Source: Candidatus Bipolaricaulota bacterium (GTDB taxonomy: Bacteria; Bipolaricaulota; Bipolaricaulia; RBG-16-55-9; DRXL01). Taken from it: a stretch of DNA of 5,355 nucleotides. Positions 1 to 4,466 of this stretch are shown piece after piece. A model generated the notes under the pieces. That model made no database searches. It was not told the origin of the DNA and saw only the letters and a program-made list of their open reading frames with translations. The DNA lies in assembly GCA_025057405.1 (NCBI GenBank), contig JANWXV010000056.1, forward strand, positions 1 to 5,355, read 5' to 3'. How positions within the stretch are numbered: the stretch's first letter is position 1; every line of letters begins with the position of its first letter. The position numbers were made by a program, and so were the translations under genes.

Positions 1-346
1 GCACCCCGCCCTTGGCTCCGCTGAAGGGCAGCTCTAGGAGCGCCGCCTCCCACGTCGCTAAGATTGCTAACGCTTCGACCTCGGCCAGTGTTACTTCTGG
101 ATGATAGCGCACCCCGCCCTTGCAGGGGCCTAAGACCAAATGATGCTGCACGCGATAGCCCTCAAAGCTCTCCACGCGGCCATCGTCCATCACGACGGGG
201 AAGACCACAATAAACTTGCGCTTGGGATAAGCCAACAGCTCGCGCAACGAGCGCTCCAACCCCAAACGATCGGCGGCTTCTTCAAAGAAGTACTGCGCCG
301 TCTCTAATAATTTAAATTCGGTGCGTCGTTGCAGCTCGGTGATCAT
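1..346 (-). CDS. gdhA: Glutamate dehydrogenase, N-terminal part (truncated by window edge)
   Basis: Glu/Leu/Phe/Val dehydrogenase family. Such enzymes interconvert glutamate and 2-oxoglutarate plus ammonia with NAD(P) in the cytoplasm. The first 115 residues are visible, beginning at an ATG at 346 (MITELQRRTEF). Recognisable dimerisation/substrate-domain motifs are MDDGRVESFEGYRVQHH (53-69), GPCKGGVRYHP (73-83) and LPFSGAKGGV (106-115). The family's gamma-carboxylate lysine is K76 and the catalytic lysine is K112. The lysine expected midway (12 residues before K112, as in MTWK) is replaced by E100 in ATWE, and the usual GGAKGG reads SGAKGG. The protein could therefore be a catalytically altered or regulatory paralogue; family membership is secure, activity is not. 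An in-frame stop lies just upstream of the ATG, which supports this start, although the Shine-Dalgarno match is poor. It starts 12 nt after the Nudix stop, so it is probably translated from the same transcript. The NAD(P)-binding domain lies outside the window. Confidence 0.93.
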   Translation of the reverse strand, partial: MITELQRRTEFKLLETAQYFFEEAADRLGLERSLRELLAYPKRKFIVVFPVVMDDGRVESFEGYRVQHHLVLGPCKGGVRYHPEVTLAEVEALAILATWEAALLELPFSGAKGGV

Positions 347-358
347 CTCTATCTATTT

Positions 359-892
359 TTATCTGTTTGGGCGCAGCCACCACAGCAGCGCTACCAACGT
401 CTTCGCGTCATGGAATTCTGCGAGCATTCTTTCGATCTCGGAGCGCGGGTAGAAGCGCACCTCGATCTGCTCATCGGCGACTTCAGTCTTTTGGGCGACG
501 GGTCTTAGCTCTTGAGCGAGAAAGAGATACATCTTCTCGGTGCAGAAGCCCGGAGCCGTGTAGAACGTCAAGAGATGCTGCCACTCGTTGGCCGAAAACC
601 CCGTCTCTTCTTGGAGTTCGCGCCGAGCGCATTCCAGAGGCGCTTCGCCGGGTTCGAGCGTGCCCGCGGGGACTTCCCAGAGTTCTCTATCAGCGGCTCT
701 GCGAAATTGGCGCACGAGCGCCACCCGTTGTTGATCATCTACGGCGAGAATCGCGACGGCACCGGGATGCTCCACGATCTCGCGCCGCGCCCGCCGCCCA
801 TCCGCCAGCACGACCTCCTCCACGCGCAGCGTTAAGAGCCTCCCCTGGAAGACGCGCTCGGACCTATAAGTCTTTTCAGAGAAAGCGCTCAC
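359..892 (-). CDS. nudF: Nudix hydrolase, ADP-ribose pyrophosphatase type
   Basis: A 177-residue protein of normal length for this family, which cleaves ADP-ribose (and related nucleoside diphosphate sugars) to AMP plus ribose 5-phosphate in the cytoplasm, using Mg2+. A complete Nudix box GX5EX7REUXEEXGU spans residues 77-99 (G77, E83, R91-E92, E95-E96, G98), so the metal-binding glutamates are present. A proline 15 residues after the box, inside TAPGFCTE (112-119), matches the signature that separates ADP-ribose pyrophosphatases from other Nudix groups. The N-terminal stretch with EHPGAVAILAV and RQFRRAADRELWEVPAG is also typical of NudF-like proteins. The start is GTG at 892, overlapping the TGA of the S1 gene by 4 nt (GTGA). 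The next in-frame ATG would be at residue 121, so GTG is required. Translational coupling to the S1 gene is likely. Substrate choice is inferred from motifs only. Confidence 0.93.
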   Translation of the reverse strand: MSAFSEKTYRSERVFQGRLLTLRVEEVVLADGRRARREIVEHPGAVAILAVDDQQRVALVRQFRRAADRELWEVPAGTLEPGEAPLECARRELQEETGFSANEWQHLLTFYTAPGFCTEKMYLFLAQELRPVAQKTEVADEQIEVRFYPRSEIERMLAEFHDAKTLVALLWWLRPNR

Positions 893-1449
893 ATCTCTTC
901 CTTTTCTTCTTCTTCCTTGAGGGTTGTCTCGCTTGCGCCTTCGGATGAAACCGTCTCTGGCGTCGCGGGAGCGTTTTCCGCTAGTTGGAGCCAGTCCGGC
1001 TCGTAGGCGCGCATCCGCCCCTGTTGGCGACGCTCTAGGTGTTGGCTCTCACGCCGCGCGCTCGTCAGCCACGCGATCAGCGAGTTCTTCGCGGTGTGGC
1101 GCGTCTGGCGCTCGGCCCATTGCTTGACAAACTCTTCTTTGATAACAAACTGCTCGCTGAGCGCCTTGGAGAACTGCGCCACTTCGCTGTGGAAGAGCGC
1201 GGCCTCTTGGTCCTGGCGCGAGACGCGCTTGAGCGAGAGATTGTACTTGCCCTCTTCGTTGCGCCCGATCACCTTCACGATCACCTGTTGGCCCACTTTC
1301 AAATACTGTGCAATATCGCGGACGAATTCGTTGGACACTTCGGAGATGTGAATCATCCCCTGATCGCCTGTCACTAAGCGCACAAAGGCCCCGTAGGACT
1401 TGAGCGCCGTGACTTCACCCAGAACAACTTCTTCCGGTTGCAACTCCAT
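889..1449 (-). CDS. Single S1-domain RNA-binding protein with acidic C-terminal tail
   Basis: A 186-residue protein. Residues 6-76 form one S1 (OB-fold) domain: LGEVTALKSYGAFVRLVTGDQGMIHISEV followed by the hydrophobic strand VGQQVIVKVIG and the end motif GKYNLSLKRV. This resembles the small stand-alone S1 proteins of the YabR / general stress protein 13 kind, which bind RNA or ribosomes, but those are about 130 residues. Here about 110 extra residues follow: a predicted helical, charged region (about 80-155, rich in Q, E, R) that I do not recognise, and a low-complexity acidic tail (TLKEEEEKEEM). The frame is open to a TTG at 1482, but the ATG at 1449 is preferred because AAGGAG lies 10 nt upstream and the protein then begins close to the S1 domain. 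It lies 57 nt downstream of the SDR gene and overlaps the Nudix start by 4 nt. The role is inferred as RNA or translation related; the target is unknown. Confidence 0.88.
   Translation of the reverse strand: MELQPEEVVLGEVTALKSYGAFVRLVTGDQGMIHISEVSNEFVRDIAQYLKVGQQVIVKVIGRNEEGKYNLSLKRVSRQDQEAALFHSEVAQFSKALSEQFVIKEEFVKQWAERQTRHTAKNSLIAWLTSARRESQHLERRQQGRMRAYEPDWLQLAENAPATPETVSSEGASETTLKEEEEKEEM
899..903 (-). promoter_or_regulatory. Ribosome binding site for the Nudix GTG start
   Basis: AAGGA on the minus strand, 6 nt before the GTG at 892. It lies within the Lys/Glu codons that encode the acidic tail of the S1 protein, so the same bases serve both purposes. It supports the GTG start. Confidence 0.55.
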
Positions 1450-1459
1450 ACTGCGCGAA

Positions 1460-1465
1460 CTCCTT
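1460..1465 (-). promoter_or_regulatory. Ribosome binding site deciding the S1-gene start
   Basis: AAGGAG on the minus strand, 10 nt before the ATG at 1449. It supports that ATG over the TTG at 1482, which lies upstream of this site. Confidence 0.7.
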
Positions 1466-1498
1466 CTCGCCGTGATCTTCAACCCTCTACAGTAACAG

Positions 1499-1510
1499 CT
1501 AGCGCGCTAG
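1499..1510. repeat. 12-bp perfect palindrome at the SDR stop codon
   Basis: CTAGCGCGCTAG is identical to its reverse complement and spans the SDR stop codon (1507-1509). It has no loop and no following T-run on either strand, so it is not an intrinsic terminator. It could be a protein-binding site or chance. Confidence 0.4.
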
Positions 1511-2388
1511 GGTGCAAATGCGTCCTCCAGAGTATGGCGAAGCGTCTTCGGGATAAAGCCAAAGTGCTCTTGGAGAACATTAAGACTTTGGGCGCAGTGA
1601 TCGCGGGAGAGAAAGTGTCCGGGGGCAAAGGGGGTGTGCACTCCCCACTCTTCTAGTCTGCTCACCAACCAGCGCGTGAGCCGCCGTGGCACGTGAACCT
1701 TGCGCTTGCGCACGCGCAGTGCTACAAGCACTCGATCTACGATCTCTTCATAGCTGAGCGCCTCCGGGCCGCCGATGCTCAGAAGCTTTTTTGAGAAGCG
1801 TTCTTCTCGGACGATCTGGAGCAAGCAGCGCACGACGTCTCGCACGTCGAGCACTTGAAATCTCGTCTGCCCATCCCCGATCACGGGCACCACCGGCCAA
1901 CGCTGAGCTATTTTGATAATGCCACCGAGAAAGGGATCGCCCGGCCCAACGATCACCGAACAGCGCACGATCGTATAATCTAAAGAGCTTTGCTGAATAG
2001 CTCCCTCCGCCAGCCACGTCGAGTACGCATAGGGCCATTGGGGCTTGGGTGCTGCTGTCAGCGTGCTGAGATAGATAAATTTATGGACGCCGGCGCGCTC
2101 AGCCAGAGCAACGAGTTGGGCTGTCCCCTCGGCGTTCGTCCGGTGCAAGAGTTCTGGTGTCCCTCGATGCGCCGAAGCGAGATGGATCACTGTATTGGCT
2201 CCCATGATTGCTGGTTCCCATGGCTGGGGCTGAAGCAGATCGCCCTGATATACAGAACAGTGTTGTAACGTCTTGGCGTTCACGGTCTTTCTCATCAAGC
2301 AGCGCACGTGGTGGTTCGCCTGAATGAGAGCTGGGAGCAAGTGTCGTCCGATGAAGCCTGTGGCTCCCGTCAAGAAGATCTGGGCCAT
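1507..2388 (-). CDS. Atypical SDR / NAD-dependent epimerase-like protein
   Basis: A 293-residue protein of the extended/atypical short-chain dehydrogenase group (NAD-dependent epimerase/dehydratase, closest in style to NDUFA9-like members). The Rossmann glycine motif GATGFIG is at residues 8-14, with D50 after the second strand (QGDL), NTVIHLAS at 65-72, KFIYLST at 103-109, Y120, and VRCSVIVGPGDPF around 140-155. The YxxxK active-site motif reads YAYST, so the catalytic lysine is replaced by Thr124 while the tyrosine remains. Classical dehydrogenase or epimerase chemistry is therefore doubtful, and a nucleotide-binding or chaperone-like role is possible. The frame stays open far upstream, but the Rossmann strand must begin near the N terminus, so MAQIFLTG (ATG at 2388) or the ATG at 2400 (adds MALD) is the start. 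A weak GGATGG lies 8 nt before the 2388 ATG. It overlaps the end of uppP by 19 nt (31 nt with the other start). Substrate unknown. Confidence 0.88.
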   Translation of the reverse strand: MAQIFLTGATGFIGRHLLPALIQANHHVRCLMRKTVNAKTLQHCSVYQGDLLQPQPWEPAIMGANTVIHLASAHRGTPELLHRTNAEGTAQLVALAERAGVHKFIYLSTLTAAPKPQWPYAYSTWLAEGAIQQSSLDYTIVRCSVIVGPGDPFLGGIIKIAQRWPVVPVIGDGQTRFQVLDVRDVVRCLLQIVREERFSKKLLSIGGPEALSYEEIVDRVLVALRVRKRKVHVPRRLTRWLVSRLEEWGVHTPFAPGHFLSRDHCAQSLNVLQEHFGFIPKTLRHTLEDAFAP

Positions 2389-3170
2389 ATCCAATGCCAT
2401 CCGAGGGCAAACAGCCCCAAGATCAGACAATAGACCGCAAAGGGCGTCATGCGCTGTTCGCGTAAGAACTTCATTAAAAAACGAATCGCGATCACGCCCG
2501 ACAGAAACGCGACGATCGTCCCCGCCAGATAGCTGCCCCACAGAGCACTGTGCGCGGCTGGCTCGGCCAGAGCTTCGCCGAGCTTCAAGAGCGTCGCTCC
2601 GATAATCGCAGGGATGAAGAGCAAGAACGAGAACTCCGCAGCATCTTGGCGGCGCAGCCCGCAGAGCAGCCCCATCGCGATTGTGCTCCCGCTGCGCGAG
2701 ATCCCCGGCAACACCGCGATCCCCTGCGCCAGCCCCACCCAGAGCGCGTCACGCCAATCTAAGTGCTCTAGCGACTTCGCGCTCGCGTTCCCCCGACGCT
2801 CCACCCAGAAGAGCACGCCCGCCGTGACGAGCAACCCCAGCCCTACGGCCCAACTATGCGTAAACGCAGCTTCCGCAACCGCATCGAGCGCCAGCCCCAA
2901 AATCCCCGTGGGGATCGAACCGACGATCAACAGCTTCAACAGTCTTAAGTCTTCGCCCCCGCGCACCGGCGCGAGCGCCAAGCGCCAAATTCTCTGGCGA
3001 AAGACCCACAGTACCGACAAGAGCGTGCCAAAGTGCACAAAGATATCGAAGACGATCCCCGGCTTCTGCACGCGAAAGAGCTGCTCAGCCAACGCTAAAT
3101 GCCCCGAGCTGCTGATGGGCAGAAATTCTGTCAGCCCTTGCAACAGCCCCAGGAGTATAAACGGCAGCAT
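2370..3170 (-). CDS. uppP: Undecaprenyl-diphosphatase (UppP/BacA)
   Basis: A 266-residue polytopic inner-membrane phosphatase of normal family length (E. coli about 273). It removes one phosphate from undecaprenyl pyrophosphate, regenerating the lipid carrier for peptidoglycan and other envelope polymers; extra copies give bacitracin resistance. Both family signatures are intact: QGLTEFLPISSSGHL (11-25; Q11 and E15 of the [E/Q]xxxE motif, S21, H24) and PGISRSGST (155-163, with R159). Hydrophobic segments are at about 1-27, 41-58, 78-97, 105-123, 141-155, 163-171, 180-198, 210-232 and 244-262. The start MLPFILLGLLQG (ATG at 3170) is the usual family N terminus. Only a weak TGAG-like element precedes it, and a possible -10 box sits 5 nt upstream, so the mRNA may be leaderless. 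It is the first gene of the leftward run and divergent from metK. Confidence 0.97.
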   Translation of the reverse strand: MLPFILLGLLQGLTEFLPISSSGHLALAEQLFRVQKPGIVFDIFVHFGTLLSVLWVFRQRIWRLALAPVRGGEDLRLLKLLIVGSIPTGILGLALDAVAEAAFTHSWAVGLGLLVTAGVLFWVERRGNASAKSLEHLDWRDALWVGLAQGIAVLPGISRSGSTIAMGLLCGLRRQDAAEFSFLLFIPAIIGATLLKLGEALAEPAAHSALWGSYLAGTIVAFLSGVIAIRFLMKFLREQRMTPFAVYCLILGLFALGWHWIWPRSS

Positions 3171-3175
3171 CGCTC

Positions 3176-3205
3176 ATTCTACACAATTTGGTATAATGTG
3201 CTCAA
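3176..3205 (-). promoter_or_regulatory. Candidate uppP promoter (possibly leaderless transcript)
   Basis: On the minus strand TTGAGC (3200-3205) and TAGAAT (3176-3181) are separated by 18 nt, matching 4/6 and 5/6 of the sigma70 consensus. TAGAAT ends only 5 nt before the uppP ATG, which would put transcription initiation at or next to the start codon. The site overlaps the metK promoter on the other strand. This is inferred from sequence only. Confidence 0.4.
3189..3197 (+). promoter_or_regulatory. metK extended -10 promoter
   Basis: TGGTATAAT: a perfect TATAAT (3192-3197) with the TGn extension. No convincing -35 hexamer is found 16-18 nt upstream, as expected for extended -10 promoters. 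The predicted transcript starts near 3203-3205, giving a 5' leader of about 24 nt, which leaves no room for a SAM riboswitch. Confidence 0.7.
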
Positions 3206-3213
3206 TATATTTA

Positions 3214-3218
3214 GGGAG
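3214..3218 (+). promoter_or_regulatory. metK ribosome binding site
   Basis: GGGAG lies 9 nt before the ATG at 3228. It supports that start over the in-frame upstream extension to 3099, which would run through uppP on the opposite strand. Confidence 0.7.
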
Positions 3219-3227
3219 AAAGCACTT

Positions 3228-4391
3228 ATGAGTCTCTATCTGTTTACGTCTGAGTCGGTCGCCGAAGGGCACCCGGACAAACTCTGCGATCAGATCTCCG
3301 ATGCCATTTTGGATGAGATCCTCAAGCAAGACCCCCACGCGCGCGTCGCTTGCGAGACGTTCGCCACCAGTGGGCTGGTTCTGGTCGCCGGCGAGATCAC
3401 CACCAAAGCCCGTGTGGATTATAACAAGATCACGCGCCAAACGATCCGAGAGATCGGCTACGATAGACCCGACTACGGCTTCGACGCCGAGACGTGCGGG
3501 GTGCTCATCTCGATTCACGAGCAGTCGCCGGATATCGCCCAAGCCGTATCGAAGTCCCAAAGTGCCGACAAGTACGAGAGCTTGGGGGCCGGCGATCAAG
3601 GGATCATGTATGGCTACGCGTGCAAAGAGACACCCGAGCTGATGCCCTTGCCCATTGTGCTGGCGCACGGCTTGGTGAAGCGCTTGGCTCACCTGCGGCA
3701 CGAGAAGAAGCTGTCGTATCTGGGGCCGGACGGCAAGTCCCAAGTGACGATCGCGTACGACGAGAAGGGCCATCCCCTGCGAGCACATACTGTTGTGCTC
3801 TCGGCCCAACACGCTCCTGATGTGACGCAGAAAGAGCTAGAGCGCGATCTCACGGAGCATATCGTGAAGCCCGTGTTGGAGCGTTGGCTTGACCCAGAGA
3901 CGCAGATTCTCATCAATCCGTCGGGGCGGTTCGTCGTTGGTGGCCCCTGCGGCGATACGGGCATGACCGGGCGCAAGATCGAAGTAGATACGTATGGGGG
4001 CTACGGCAGCCACGGCGGCGGCGCGTTTTCGGGCAAAGACCCCACCAAGGTCGATCGCTCGGCGAGCTATTACGCGCGCTACGTCGCGAAGAATATCGTC
4101 GCCGCGGGATTGGCTTCAGAGTGCGAAGTCCAGGTCGCGTATGCGATTGGGAAGCCGCGCCCGTTGGCTATCACGGTAGATACGTTTGGAAGTGGGAAAC
4201 TCCCCAACGGCGATCTCGCCAAGCTCATTCACGAACACTTTGACTTCCGCCCCGCGGCGATCATCGAGCAGTTGGATCTGCGCCGACCGATCTATCGGTG
4301 TTTAGCAGCGTATGGGCACTTTGGGCGTCCGGAGCTGAACCTCCCGTGGGAGAAGACCGATCGTGCCGAAGCGCTGCGAAACGCTAGGTGA
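3228..4391 (+). CDS. metK: S-adenosylmethionine synthetase (methionine adenosyltransferase)
   Basis: A 387-residue cytoplasmic enzyme, full length for the family (E. coli 384), that makes S-adenosylmethionine from methionine and ATP, releasing phosphate and pyrophosphate. Nearly every family signature is present: FTSESVAEGHPDKLCDQISD from the N terminus (H15 and the metal-binding D17), the methionine-loop region 101-120, GAGDQGIMYGYA (120-131), K170 in GKSQVT, GRFVVGGPCGDTGMTGRK (233-250; R249, K250), and GGGAFSGKDPTKVDRS (263-278; K270, K274, D276), ending with AAYGHFGR and PWEKTD near the C terminus. The only mild deviation is GDTGMTGRK where E. coli has GDCGLTGRK, a common variation. The start is fixed by its ribosome binding site and by the family N terminus MSLYLFTSESV. 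It is transcribed away from uppP from its own extended -10 promoter. No terminator is visible before the next gene. Confidence 0.98.
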   Translation: MSLYLFTSESVAEGHPDKLCDQISDAILDEILKQDPHARVACETFATSGLVLVAGEITTKARVDYNKITRQTIREIGYDRPDYGFDAETCGVLISIHEQSPDIAQAVSKSQSADKYESLGAGDQGIMYGYACKETPELMPLPIVLAHGLVKRLAHLRHEKKLSYLGPDGKSQVTIAYDEKGHPLRAHTVVLSAQHAPDVTQKELERDLTEHIVKPVLERWLDPETQILINPSGRFVVGGPCGDTGMTGRKIEVDTYGGYGSHGGGAFSGKDPTKVDRSASYYARYVAKNIVAAGLASECEVQVAYAIGKPRPLAITVDTFGSGKLPNGDLAKLIHEHFDFRPAAIIEQLDLRRPIYRCLAAYGHFGRPELNLPWEKTDRAEALRNAR

Positions 4392-4421
4392 TCTAAGTTA
4401 CAGTGCTGGAGGGCCAGAACG

Positions 4422-4430
4422 TGCTATAAT
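4422..4430 (+). promoter_or_regulatory. Extended -10 promoter of the VWA-PKD gene
   Basis: TGCTATAAT: a perfect TATAAT (4425-4430) with the TGn extension, the same architecture as the metK promoter. No good -35 is seen at standard spacing; TTACAG at 4398-4403 is 21 nt away, which is too far. The leader before the ATG at 4467 is about 30 nt. Confidence 0.7.
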
Positions 4431-4450
4431 ACGGGCGACGAGAAAACTCT

Positions 4451-4457
4451 GAGGAGG
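4451..4457 (+). promoter_or_regulatory. Strong ribosome binding site of the VWA-PKD gene
   Basis: GAGGAGG, a near-perfect anti-16S match, 9 nt before the ATG at 4467. It is the best Shine-Dalgarno site in the window and suggests efficient translation of the secreted protein. Confidence 0.8.
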
Positions 4458-4466
4458 CTTCTGCTT

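Noticed and set aside
1..122. 14-bp direct repeat (1-14 and 109-122)
   Set aside because: Both copies encode the two Lys-Gly-Gly-Val motifs of glutamate dehydrogenase, so protein sequence explains the repeat.
367..948. 193-residue arginine/serine-rich open frame on the plus strand opposite the Nudix gene
   Set aside because: Its low-complexity Arg/Ala/Ser/Pro composition is typical of antisense reading of GC-rich genes, and the Nudix frame fully explains the region.
1485..1500. Possible internal promoter for the S1 gene (TGTTACTGT on the minus strand)
   Set aside because: The -10-like element matches only 3 of 6 consensus bases and has no -35, which is not better than chance.
2389..2541. 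Longer SDR start (up to 51 extra residues)
   Set aside because: Those residues are encoded opposite no alternative gene but overlap uppP in the same direction in another frame; the Rossmann motif needs to lie near the N terminus, which 2388 or 2400 gives.
3099..3227. In-frame N-terminal extension of metK by 43 residues
   Set aside because: The extension lies over uppP on the other strand and through the promoter, does not resemble the family, and the ATG at 3228 has its own ribosome binding site and gives the standard N terminus.
3171..3227. SAM riboswitch upstream of metK
   Set aside because: The whole intergenic region is 57 bp and the predicted leader about 24 nt, too short for any known SAM riboswitch aptamer.
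3174..3812. 212-residue open frame on the minus strand opposite metK
   Set aside because: It is a shadow of metK: the plus-strand frame has full-length family conservation, and the opposite frame shows no recognisable domain or ribosome binding site.
4406..4417. Small hairpin CTGG-AGGG-CCAG after metK
   Set aside because: The stem is only 4 bp and no T-run follows, so it does not qualify as an intrinsic terminator.
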